From positions 1 through 39,169 of IMG/VR virus record IMGVR_UViG_3300015245_000718: a DNA stretch of 39,169 nt; one strand, written 5' to 3'. The stretch comes from a virus. Below, piece after piece: positions 7,159 to 13,340 of the stretch. The notes under the pieces are model-generated. The model was not told the origin of the DNA, made no database searches, and saw only the letters and a list, made by a program, of their open reading frames with translations. Position 1 is the stretch's first letter, and every line of letters starts with the position of its first letter. Position numbers and translations under genes: made by a program.

Positions 7159-7631
7159 TTGTCAACGAGCTCCGGATGATCGGCAATCAGCTTCGCCGTA
7201 ATCTTTTCGGCTGCGCGGTTGAACTGCCCATTGCTCGCGCGCATGGAGACAGCAACGGTCTGGACGATGCTGCGCAGCGTGAATTGCCAATGATGGGGTA
7301 GCTCACGAAATGCCTGCATAAACGCGAGATCGTTGTGGTCTTGGCTCGACATTGGGCCGCGTGATCCTTTCTCCTCTCGCATCGGACCGATGCCGTAGGC
7401 GAGCCATAACGGATGGACGTTGAGCGCCGCAGCAATGATTGGCGTGTATTTCGACGCCTTGCGCTGGTCGTTGAGAATCTGATTTAGAATCTGCTGGCTG
7501 ATCTTCGGCCCGCCAATCTTGCCGCACGCGTTAAGTAGATCCTTCTCACTCATCGTATCCGACATTGCGGTCCAGCAACGACCGCCGATCGTCTTCTCAT
7601 CTTTCCTGCCACGCGCCGACTTGCCAGCCAT
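7155..7631 (-). CDS. CI-like repressor without peptidase domain
   Basis: The 158-residue protein has an XRE-type helix-turn-helix at about 28-80 (KISQQILNQILNDQRKASKY ... ALNVHPLWLAYG), the form found in many phage repressors. The C-terminal half is helical and lacks the Ser-Lys peptidase motifs of LexA/CI, so RecA-stimulated self-cleavage is not expected. Induction may use another route. It is divergent from cro across an operator region. ATG 7631 was chosen because a weak promoter ends 8 nt upstream; a TTG at 7688 and an ATG at 7565 are alternatives. Confidence 0.8.
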   Translation of the reverse strand: MAGKSARGRKDEKTIGGRCWTAMSDTMSEKDLLNACGKIGGPKISQQILNQILNDQRKASKYTPIIAAALNVHPLWLAYGIGPMREEKGSRGPMSSQDHNDLAFMQAFRELPHHWQFTLRSIVQTVAVSMRASNGQFNRAAEKITAKLIADHPELVDK

Positions 7632-7639
7632 GAGGGGAC

Positions 7640-7702
7640 AGTACAAGAGCGCTTGTTGACTGTCATACAACGATACGGGTTGACTCAAACAATAATCCTT
7701 GT
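7640..7702. promoter_or_regulatory. Right operator region between repressor and cro
   Basis: Two copies of ACAA-N6-TTGT occur: ACAAGAGCGCTTGT (7643-7656) and ACAATAATCCTTGT (7689-7702). A weaker dyad CAAC-N7-GTTG (7668-7671/7679-7682) lies between them. The right copy sits inside the PR spacer; the left copy overlaps a possible repressor promoter on the minus strand (TTGTAT, 19 bp, TGTACT at 7640-7645). This layout allows repression of PR and autoregulation of the repressor, as in lambda OR. Confidence 0.7.
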
Positions 7703-7719
7703 GTAAAATCCGTCACATG
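7679..7719 (+). promoter_or_regulatory. Rightward early promoter PR, leaderless start
   Basis: TTGACT (7680-7685) and TAAAAT (7704-7709) are 18 bp apart, and the cro ATG begins 7 nt after the -10 box. No Shine-Dalgarno sequence precedes the ATG, so transcription probably starts at or next to the A of the start codon. The 41-bp block is 78% identical (32 of 41) to the PL block. Confidence 0.8.
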
Positions 7720-7962
7720 CCAAAGCGACATGTGACCGCCCTGAAGCGCGCGATTGAGATCGCTGGCGGTCAAGCCAAGCTCGCCGCCGCAATCCGCGAG
7801 GACATGGATCGACCTAGCGTCAGTCAGCAAACCATCTCCTATTGGCTGCGCAATGAAAGCCTCATCGAGGCGGAGTGGTGGCCGGCCATCGAGCGTGTCA
7901 CTGAAAATAAAGTCACACGCAAAGATTTGCGGCCTGATGTGTTCGGCAAACAGGCTGCCTGA
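7717..7962 (+). CDS. Cro/YdaS-family regulator
   Basis: The 81-residue protein has a helix-turn-helix (GGQAKLAAAIRE ... SVSQQTISYWLRN) followed by PAIERVTENKVTRKDLRPDVF, a signature of Cro/YdaS-like phage regulators. It is the first gene of the rightward early operon, divergent from the repressor, and should bind the shared operators to shut down the repressor promoter. The ATG at 7717 was chosen over an upstream TTG because it matches the expected transcription start and the family N-terminus. Confidence 0.85.
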   Translation: MPKRHVTALKRAIEIAGGQAKLAAAIREDMDRPSVSQQTISYWLRNESLIEAEWWPAIERVTENKVTRKDLRPDVFGKQAA

Positions 7963-8004
7963 GAGCACTTACTTGTTCTTACCTTTTCCATGTAAGGCCA
8001 AGTA

Positions 8005-8400
8005 ATGATCTCGCAACACGACTTATTCCATGACTCGATTCTTGATGCTATCGGGGCCGATGTGGCTGCAGCTGGCGGCTTCAAGAAAGTCGCTACGCGT
8101 CTATGGCCATCTATGGAACCGACTCTCGCCGCGCAGAAATTGCGATCCTGTTTGAATGCAGATCACTCGCAGAAACTCGATATCGAAGAATTGCTGCTGA
8201 TCAAGGCTCTCGCCAAAGAGACCGGTTCTCAAGCCACGATAAGCTACGAAGCACAGCAGCTCGGCTTCGCTGTGACCTGGCTCGAGCCGGACGATGAGCG
8301 CAGCTCGCTCGACCGTCGCATTGCCGACGGAATTGAAAGCCTCAACAAGTTACTCGGCCACCGAGAGCGCAAGTTCGGCCCGCTGGCGGTGGCTAAATGA
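8005..8400 (+). CDS. CII-like phage regulatory protein
   Basis: The 131-residue protein fits the phage regulatory protein CII family: SQHDLFHDSILDAIGADVAA, then a helical DNA-binding part (FKKVATRLWPSMEPTLAAQKLRSCL) and the conserved LDIEELLLIKALAKE stretch. It lies second in the rightward operon after cro, the position of lambda cII. It is expected to activate repressor or integrase transcription when lysogeny is chosen. AAGG 7 nt upstream of the ATG is a ribosome-binding site. Confidence 0.75.
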   Translation: MISQHDLFHDSILDAIGADVAAAGGFKKVATRLWPSMEPTLAAQKLRSCLNADHSQKLDIEELLLIKALAKETGSQATISYEAQQLGFAVTWLEPDDERSSLDRRIADGIESLNKLLGHRERKFGPLAVAK

Positions 8401-8464
8401 TCAATGGCGCATCCGTACCGCACGCCATGGCGGTGCTCCAGAGAACTGGAGCTGCGCCAACCCG

Positions 8465-8791
8465 ATGACTACGCAGCTCGATTTGCTCGCCGACTATCCC
8501 CGCGCTCGGCGCAGCGATCCAGAAACGTCGCACGAAGCTGCCGAACGCATCAAGTCAAACGGCAACCTGAGCCGCCAGCAACACGCTGCGCTCGCGCTCG
8601 TTCGCTGTCACCCTGGGTCAACGACGTGGGAACTCGCTGAATACCAGTCGCGCGAGAGGGGTGAAAACGTATTCCATGCTGAGCGCTGGATCGGGCGTCG
8701 GTTGGGTGAACTTGAGCCGATTCATATATCGAAAGGCACGCCAAGGATTGTGCGCGGACGATCTGCGCATGCGTGGTGGGCTAATCGATAG
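8465..8791 (+). CDS. Winged-helix-type early phage protein
   Basis: The 108-residue protein starts MTTQLDLLADYPRARRSDPETSHEAA and continues with a helical region (SRQQHAALALVRCHPGSTTWELA) that looks like a winged helix, ending in a GRSAHAWW tail. The 'DPETSHEAA' opening is frequent in small phage proteins near replication genes. The start was placed at this ATG because the upstream in-frame part overlaps the CII-like gene and is not protein-like. Function unknown. Confidence 0.65.
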   Translation: MTTQLDLLADYPRARRSDPETSHEAAERIKSNGNLSRQQHAALALVRCHPGSTTWELAEYQSRERGENVFHAERWIGRRLGELEPIHISKGTPRIVRGRSAHAWWANR

Positions 8792-8807
8792 CTTCGAATG
8801 AATTCAG

Positions 8808-8827
8808 TGTCCCGTCGCCTCGGGACA
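8808..8827 (+). promoter_or_regulatory. Hairpin after the winged-helix gene
   Basis: TGTCCCG (8808-8814) pairs perfectly with CGGGACA (8821-8827) around a 6-nt loop. No T-run follows, so it is not a classical terminator. It may slow or process the early transcript. Confidence 0.4.
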
Positions 8828-8910
8828 TAAATATCCGGGCGCGCCTCAGGGGGGATGCTTCCCGCAGCAAGGCGAAAACTTAAGTGCTGCGCAGGCTGAT
8901 TGGGCTCACG

Positions 8911-8995
8911 CGGGTGTAAGCCACGCGAACTCAACTCTCGGCGATGCCGTAGGGGTAAGGGGTTCGTGTGGGTCTACGGGGTGTAAGGGGTAGAT
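8911..8995 (+). repeat. G-rich direct repeats upstream of the replication gene
   Basis: The non-coding stretch holds TAAGGGGT at 8956-8963 and 8984-8991, with related GGGTGTAAG and TAGGGGTAAGG units around them. The repeats are 28 bp apart. They lie directly before a replication-type gene and could be binding sites for it (an origin), or may only provide ribosome-binding purines for the GTG start. Confidence 0.35.
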
Positions 8996-8999
8996 AAGA

Positions 9000-9410
9000 G
9001 TGAAGAGAGGAGAGACTTTTCTTCCGGAGTTCTTCCAACTCTCGGAGTCTACGTGCACTTGGCTATCACAGAGATATCCAGCCATCGACGGCGGCGAAAC
9101 GCTCGCGATTTTCTGCGACAAGGCTCTGGCTCGCGGCTGGCGGTATCGGGATTGGCAAGCCGCATTTCGCAACTACATCCGAAATGCCATGCGTTTCGGC
9201 GGCGTCGCCTACAAGCAGATTGCACGAGACATGGACCCGAAGTGGCAGACGGTATTGCACGAGGCACGCAAGGCCGGGTTTCGCGAGCCGCGCGAGCTAG
9301 AGACACCAGGCGGCTATCGAACGGAGCTTGAGCAGTGGCAACGCGATCCGCAGCGACGAAATGTGCTGACTCTGCGCGCACAAAGCGTATTGAAGCGCGT
9401 GCCTCACTGA
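9000..9410 (+). CDS. Phage replication-type protein (C-terminal domain like)
   Basis: The 136-residue protein starts with GTG and contains DKALARGWRYRDWQAAFRNYIRNAMR, a pattern typical of the C-terminal part of phage origin-binding/helicase-loader proteins. It is shorter than a full O-like protein (about 250-300 residues), so it may represent only that domain. AAGGGG lies upstream of the GTG. Its place after the CII-like gene and the G-rich repeats fits a replication role, but no partner helicase is present in the prophage. Confidence 0.6.
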   Translation: MKRGETFLPEFFQLSESTCTWLSQRYPAIDGGETLAIFCDKALARGWRYRDWQAAFRNYIRNAMRFGGVAYKQIARDMDPKWQTVLHEARKAGFREPRELETPGGYRTELEQWQRDPQRRNVLTLRAQSVLKRVPH

Positions 9411-9430
9411 AGCCTCTGATTGTGAAGGCC

Positions 9431-9520
9431 ATGTCTCAAGAGGAATACGGCACCTGGATGCGGCAGAAATTTCCGTGGCCGCCCGAGGACTATTTGCCGA
9501 CGAGGAGGGGAGGACCGTGA
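9431..9520 (+). CDS. Very small early protein (29 aa)
   Basis: The frame MSQEEYGTWMRQKFPWPPEDY runs 29 codons. A GAAGG ribosome-binding site lies about 6 nt before the ATG, and its TGA overlaps the next ATG as TGATG. These two facts support translation despite the size. The peptide is amphipathic with a WPPEDYLP tail; no family recognised. Confidence 0.45.
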   Translation: MSQEEYGTWMRQKFPWPPEDYLPTRRGGP

Positions 9521-9708
9521 TGAAAGCCAAGCTTGTATTCGTCAATAAGGTGGCGCGCAGGGTGCTGGTCGACGGTTTCGAGTTGCCAGGCGTACTTGAC
9601 TTTCGGGTGATCTATCGACCGAACGAAGTCGGCGAAGTGGTCGTGACATTGCTCGCTGAAAACATCGAGTTCGTCTACGAGACCGAACCGTTGGGCAGAG
9701 GCGCGTGA
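9520..9708 (+). CDS. Hypothetical beta-rich early protein
   Basis: The 62-residue protein begins MKAKLVFVNKVARRVLVDG and is mostly beta strand by pattern (VDFRVIYRP, EVVVTLLAENIEFVYE). GGGGAGGA before the ATG is a strong ribosome-binding site. It overlaps the neighbours on both sides as TGATG, indicating a tightly coupled early operon. Family unknown. Confidence 0.65.
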   Translation: MKAKLVFVNKVARRVLVDGFELPGVLDFRVIYRPNEVGEVVVTLLAENIEFVYETEPLGRGA

Positions 9709-9992
9709 TGTCTCGCCATGCGATGAAAAGGGACGCAAACGAACCGGCGCTGGTCGCTCTGGCGCGCACACTTGGCGCCTATATGGTCAGGCTCGATACG
9801 CCTTGCGATTGGCTTTGCGGCTACCGTGGAGACTGGTTTCCGGTCGAGTGCAAGAATCCCGAGGGCAAGAACCGTCTGGAGCCCGCGCAGATTGAATTTC
9901 AAACCGAGTGCTACAAGCGTTCGCTGACGATCCGATATTGGCGCACGTCGAGTGACGTTCTTCGGGATCTGCACGCGAAGGCAACAGCATGA
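9708..9992 (+). CDS. Small PD-(D/E)XK nuclease, resolvase-like
   Basis: The 94-residue protein has the compact nuclease pattern of phage VRR-NUC/Holliday-resolvase-like proteins: DANEPALVALARTLGA, then DWLCGYRGDWFPVECKNPEG, in which Asp and Glu-Cys-Lys form the active site, followed by LEPAQIEFQ. It probably cleaves branched DNA late in replication or before packaging. ATG 9708 overlaps the preceding TGA; a GTG one codon earlier is possible. Confidence 0.75.
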   Translation: MSRHAMKRDANEPALVALARTLGAYMVRLDTPCDWLCGYRGDWFPVECKNPEGKNRLEPAQIEFQTECYKRSLTIRYWRTSSDVLRDLHAKATA

Positions 9993-10192
9993 GTGCTGAC
10001 GGTTCGAGACATTGGAGCGCAGTCAAGGTATGGAGTAGCCGTGAGTACGTAACGGAGAAAGCTCAGCGCCTCGCGCGCGAAATTGCCTCGATGAAGTACT
10101 ACCCCGACGGTGTGACCTATCTCACCGACGCAGAGCGCCACGCGATCCGAGAGTGGGTGAAAGCCAAGCCTTGGAAGCGAGGTGCCTATTGA
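9989..10192 (+). CDS. Hypothetical early protein
   Basis: The 67-residue protein starts MSADGSRHWSAVKVW and is helical, with a basic C-terminus (VKAKPWKRGAY). It overlaps the nuclease gene as ATGA and the next gene as TTGA. No family recognised; position suggests an early regulatory or accessory role. Confidence 0.6.
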   Translation: MSADGSRHWSAVKVWSSREYVTEKAQRLAREIASMKYYPDGVTYLTDAERHAIREWVKAKPWKRGAY

Positions 10193-10383
10193 GCCGACCG
10201 CGCAAACTGTCCGAAGAGGACGTCGACGCGATATTGTCCTGGACGCGCTTGCGAAAGACTCGCAAGCAACTCGCGATCGACTACGGGGTCTCAGAGGCCA
10301 CCATCAAACGCCTGGTTTCTGCGGGTGGGTACCAAGAGAAGGGAGCAATCACAGATGAAGAATTCGAGGCGCTAGTCCGGTGA
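10189..10383 (+). CDS. Small helix-turn-helix protein (TTG start)
   Basis: Reading from TTG at 10189, which overlaps the upstream stop, gives 64 residues. SEEDVDAILSWTRLRKTRKQ leads into LAIDYGVSEATIKRLVS, a resolvase/sigma-type helix-turn-helix. The family-like N-terminus begins right at the TTG; a longer upstream start would overlap the preceding gene by 36 nt. It probably binds DNA in early or delayed-early control. Confidence 0.6.
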   Translation: MSRPRKLSEEDVDAILSWTRLRKTRKQLAIDYGVSEATIKRLVSAGGYQEKGAITDEEFEALVR

Positions 10384-10856
10384 CGCCTGAAAGACTCCTG
10401 GCGCTGACCGCCGCAGGGACCGTGCAACTACCTAAGCTACCGACGGGTCCGCGACCGGAATGGACGGTCGCTGAGGCTGGCATGGCGGGTTGCATGGTCG
10501 AACGCGACCACTGGTACGCGTTGCGATTTTCCTACGCGGGTGATGACTCGGTGCGACCCGAGCTCGAGACGTCATTGCGCGCATGGGCCTCGAAGCGCAT
10601 CACACGCCGCTGCTGGCCGATGGTGACGCTCTCAGCGCCGCCGTATCGATACGACGTGGTATCGATGCACCTCGATGAGGAACGCCACGCACGCGTCTTT
10701 AACTCGGCGCACGGGCTGCGCCCGCTTCTCATGGACTCAAGTGACCAAAAATGGTGCAGAACCTTCCAGCCACTCTATGAAGAGATTCGGCTGAAGTATT
10801 TGGGATGGCTGTCGATGGGCCGCTCGCAAATGCTGGGATGGCTCCAATGCGAATGA
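10380..10856 (+). CDS. Unknown protein in the late-regulator (Q) position
   Basis: The 158-residue protein uses a GTG start overlapping the previous stop (GTGA). It is the last gene before the late promoter/terminator region. The C-terminal half ends in an amphipathic helix pair (YEEIRLKYLGWLSMGRSQMLGWL) that could be a helix-turn-helix. No sequence signature of lambda Q was recognised, so the antiterminator role is inferred from position only. Confidence 0.6.
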   Translation: MTPERLLALTAAGTVQLPKLPTGPRPEWTVAEAGMAGCMVERDHWYALRFSYAGDDSVRPELETSLRAWASKRITRRCWPMVTLSAPPYRYDVVSMHLDEERHARVFNSAHGLRPLLMDSSDQKWCRTFQPLYEEIRLKYLGWLSMGRSQMLGWLQCE

Positions 10857-10931
10857 GTAGGCCCCTTCGGTCAATGAAAATCGTGAAACGACCCAAAACG
10901 GGTCAAAACAAAACGAGTGTGCATTAGCTAC

Positions 10932-10960
10932 TTGACTGAATCTCATTGAAATAGTAGGTT
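10932..10960 (+). promoter_or_regulatory. Candidate late promoter (PR'-like)
   Basis: TTGACT (10932-10937) is followed after 17 bp by TAGGTT (10955-10960), a weak -10 box. It lies just after the last early gene and about 35 bp before a terminator hairpin, as PR' does relative to tR' in lambda. The adjacent AT-rich stretch contains a further small dyad (10890-10904). Confidence 0.45.
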
Positions 10961-10996
10961 CCGCACCCAAGGACAACTGCGCCTTGTCGATTTTAC

Positions 10997-11016
10997 AGCC
11001 CGCCATCGTGCGGGCT
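10997..11016 (+). terminator. Hairpin terminator, tR'-like
   Basis: AGCCCGC (10997-11003) pairs with GCGGGCT (11010-11016) over a 6-nt loop, followed by ttcgtcgttt. The stem is GC-rich and the tail only moderately T-rich, so it is a fair Rho-independent terminator. It would stop transcripts from the candidate late promoter unless an antiterminator acts. Confidence 0.6.
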
Positions 11017-11045
11017 TCGTCGTTTCTGGAGGCTCCACAAATGCG

Positions 11046-11225
11046 ATGAAGAGTCGAGGCGCACGCGGTCGCAGCAAGTACTTCACCCGTGTCCGATCTC
11101 GTTACCCGCGCCTTGCACCGCGTCCACTTTCAGAATCTGAACTCGCTGAATGGTATCGGCGGCTCGATCAGATCATTCAACGCACCCCCCTAAGGCCCAG
11201 GTTTCAATATCTCGGGCCTTATTAA
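11046..11225 (+). CDS. Small basic protein (59 aa) in the late leader
   Basis: The frame begins MKSRGARGRSKYFTRV and ends FQYLGPY before TAA at 11223. It is strongly basic at the start and has a helical ESELAEWYRRLDQII segment. A GGAGG site lies upstream, but the nearest ATG (11041) opens only ATG-CGA-TGA, whose stop overlaps this ATG, so translation may depend on termination-reinitiation. The terminal codons lie inside the first tandem hairpin. No family recognised. Confidence 0.45.
   Translation: MKSRGARGRSKYFTRVRSRYPRLAPRPLSESELAEWYRRLDQIIQRTPLRPRFQYLGPY
11192..11220 (+). terminator. First of two tandem hairpins
   Basis: AAGGCCC (11192-11198) pairs with GGGCCTT (11214-11220) around a 15-nt loop, followed by attaa. 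It overlaps the end of the 59-codon gene. With the next hairpin it forms a double terminator ahead of the late genes. Confidence 0.5.
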
Positions 11226-11231
11226 CGCGCG

Positions 11232-11260
11232 CGGCTCGGTAATCCCGGGCCGTTTTTTTT
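11232..11260 (+). terminator. Strong Rho-independent terminator
   Basis: CGGCTCGG (11232-11239) pairs with CCGGGCCG (11245-11252), one G-T wobble, 5-nt loop, followed directly by eight Ts. It lies only 10 bp before the first late gene, so late transcription must read through it, which points to antitermination. Confidence 0.85.
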
Positions 11261-11270
11261 GTGAGGTGAT

Positions 11271-12389
11271 ATGGCTGCCTGGCGCCTGCTGCTAATTGGA
11301 ATTGCACTGTGTGCACTGATCGCGCACCAGGCCGAGGCGGGTATGCAGTATTCGCCGACGCCAGGCACCGGCTATCAGCCGCTCGATGCTGCCACGGTAA
11401 AGGGCAAGATCAACGTGCGCCTGGTCCCTGATCCAGCGGGCGGCACGTGGACCTTCAAGCTCGATGGCGCGGTTGTCGGAACCTCGCAGACTGTGGTGCC
11501 GATCGCGATGCCGGAGGATACCGAGCTATTTGACACTACCTCGGTCGCCGACGGCTCGCATCAGCTCGTCGTTACAGCCAGCGGGCAAGCCTCACAGTCT
11601 GCGACTTTCACCGTCTCGAACGCCGTCGCCCCGCCGCCTCCGGTCGCCTGTGCTCCGCCCGCGACGCCCTCGCCAGCGACCGCGCGCTTCAACCAATGTG
11701 CCCCGCCCTCGGTCGATCAATGGGGGCAGGGACGCGCCTGCACGGCGGATTGCGCCGGGACCACTTGGGTCTGTGACGAATGGACGCCGACCGCGCCGGG
11801 AGCGGACGACTGCAAGGCGGCGGTGCTCCCGCCTCCACCTCCGCCGCAGGCGCAACGCCCCGCCTGTTGGCCCCTCAAGCAGAACGCGAAGCTCGAGATC
11901 GCCGGCGTTGAGTACGTCGCCTTCTGGGCGTGTGACCTGCCGAAGGGAGTGTCCACCTATGCGCTTTTCTTCGATTGGGCCAAGGCTGCCGCCTGGGCGA
12001 CGCAAGGCCTGCGCACAGCGGCAGAGTATGACGCAGCGTTTGCCACCGTCGGGCGCGCGCTCACGGCGGACGAAGCCGCTCGCATACCTGATCTCGTATC
12101 CCGATATGGGCCACGTGCCGTGGTCGCGGCCAACGGTACTTCGCTTACTCGCCCCGTCTACGCCGCGAACGCCGACGGCACTCGAAATCCTGCGGCGCTC
12201 CCCAGCACTCAGGCGCGAGTGGCTGTCGGCGCAGGCTGCAACACGAATCGGCGTCTCATCGACGCCGCTGGGAAAGGCACCGCTTACTACTCGGTCGAGG
12301 GGCGCGAGAACGTAGCGACCGTCGCGGCCGATCAGCTGGGGCCGGTCTACGCGCTTTGCACCCGGAGCGATCCCGTCGGGACGAACTGA
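11271..12389 (+). CDS. Secreted cysteine-containing protein heading the late operon
   Basis: The 372-residue protein has a clear signal peptide (MAAWRLLLIGIALCALIAHQ, cleavage near AEA-G24). Residues 25-115 look like an Ig-like beta domain, then a proline-rich linker, a cysteine-rich stretch (about 140-185, six or more Cys), a second proline-rich linker and a C-terminal domain of about 170 residues. The GTGAGGTG ribosome-binding site follows the terminator. Export of a protein from a phage late operon is unusual; it may act in the envelope or be a virion-associated accessory. Family not recognised. Confidence 0.75.
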   Translation: MAAWRLLLIGIALCALIAHQAEAGMQYSPTPGTGYQPLDAATVKGKINVRLVPDPAGGTWTFKLDGAVVGTSQTVVPIAMPEDTELFDTTSVADGSHQLVVTASGQASQSATFTVSNAVAPPPPVACAPPATPSPATARFNQCAPPSVDQWGQGRACTADCAGTTWVCDEWTPTAPGADDCKAAVLPPPPPPQAQRPACWPLKQNAKLEIAGVEYVAFWACDLPKGVSTYALFFDWAKAAAWATQGLRTAAEYDAAFATVGRALTADEAARIPDLVSRYGPRAVVAANGTSLTRPVYAANADGTRNPAALPSTQARVAVGAGCNTNRRLIDAAGKGTAYYSVEGRENVATVAADQLGPVYALCTRSDPVGTN

Positions 12390-12467
12390 TCCCGTGAAAG
12401 GCGATGGGTGGCAAGCCGGAGATGGAAGCCTCGCAGGCGGCCCGAACCCGACGAGTAGCGGGGTCAT

Positions 12468-13073
12468 ATGACAGCTCTCGCTACTGACGACTTCAACAGG
12501 GCCGACGGCGCGCTCGGCGGCAATTGGGGCTCATCGCTCCATGCCCAAGCGATCACCATCGTCAGCAATGCTGCGACCACGTCCGGCGCAGGGGGCGATG
12601 CCGCACACCGCTATACGGCGGTCACCGCGCCCGATGACGGCTACGTTCAAGGCAGACTCCCGGTCACGCATGCCGACGGGGTAGGCGCTGGATACGGGGT
12701 TATCTGGCGGGCTTCCTCTGGCGGGACCTACTACCGCTTCATCTTCAGCGCGAGCGGTTACTCGTTAGACCGCTTCGCAAGCGGTTCCTTCGGCGCGACC
12801 GTCGCCAGTGGGAGCGGGACGACATTTGCTGCCGGCGATATTGGCAAGATGAAGTGGGTCGGCAATGCGTGGACGCTCTACAAAAATGACGTGCAGTTTG
12901 CCACCGGCACCGACGGGAATATCGCCTCCGGCAACGCCGCGGGCCTTGCGTATTCCAGCACCAGTAATGCCGCCGACAACCTTGATGATTTCGAGTTCGG
13001 CGATTTCCAGAGCGCGTTCGTGCCTGACCCCCCGTTTGTGCGAGCGAACCAGAATCCAATTCTTGCGAGGTAA
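12468..13073 (+). CDS. Concanavalin A-like/laminin-G-type virion lectin
   Basis: The 201-residue protein begins TDDFNRADGALGGNWG, the hallmark of lectin/glucanase-type beta-sandwich domains found in phage tail and accessory proteins. The pattern of alternating strands (GYVQGRL, GYGVIWRASSGGTYYRFIF, WTLYKNDVQFA, DNLDDFEFG) covers nearly the full length. It probably binds surface glycans as a virion decoration. It follows the secreted protein after 78 bp. Confidence 0.75.
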   Translation: MTALATDDFNRADGALGGNWGSSLHAQAITIVSNAATTSGAGGDAAHRYTAVTAPDDGYVQGRLPVTHADGVGAGYGVIWRASSGGTYYRFIFSASGYSLDRFASGSFGATVASGSGTTFAAGDIGKMKWVGNAWTLYKNDVQFATGTDGNIASGNAAGLAYSSTSNAADNLDDFEFGDFQSAFVPDPPFVRANQNPILAR

Positions 13074-13076
13074 GTC

Positions 13077-13334
13077 ATGCGATACGTCATCGTGACCACA
13101 GGCGGTGAATACTTTACGCAGTTCGAAATCATTGAGACGCGCGCCATCACTCTGAATGACGTGCTGATCGGTCACGAGGATATCCGCCTGCCGAAATTCG
13201 ATGCACTGCGCGCGCCCCAGGCCGCGAAGTTCGATTCCGAGCAGGATGCGCGAGATCAAATGGCGAATGCGCTGCCGCGCCACGGCGGGCCGGACGCATT
13301 CAAGGGCTGCACCGTCGTATCCACTGAGGACTGA
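13077..13334 (+). CDS. Hypothetical virion-block protein
   Basis: The 85-residue protein starts MRYVIVTTGGEYFTQFEI and has a short beta-rich N-terminus then a helical stretch with acidic residues. It lies 3 bp after the lectin-like gene and 6 bp before the next, so it is co-translated with them. No family recognised. Confidence 0.65.
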   Translation: MRYVIVTTGGEYFTQFEIIETRAITLNDVLIGHEDIRLPKFDALRAPQAAKFDSEQDARDQMANALPRHGGPDAFKGCTVVSTED

Positions 13335-13340
13335 TTCACT

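Noticed and set aside
10890-10904. Small dyad GACCC-N5-GGGTC as a terminator
   Set aside because: The stem is only 5 bp and is followed by A-rich, not T-rich, sequence on the plus strand; considered too weak to annotate.
11464-12315. Two long frames (283 codons plus strand; 291 codons minus strand at 11592-12467) over the secreted protein gene
   Set aside because: Both are arginine-rich, lack ribosome-binding sites, and compete with a frame that has a signal peptide, good codon pattern and a ribosome-binding site.
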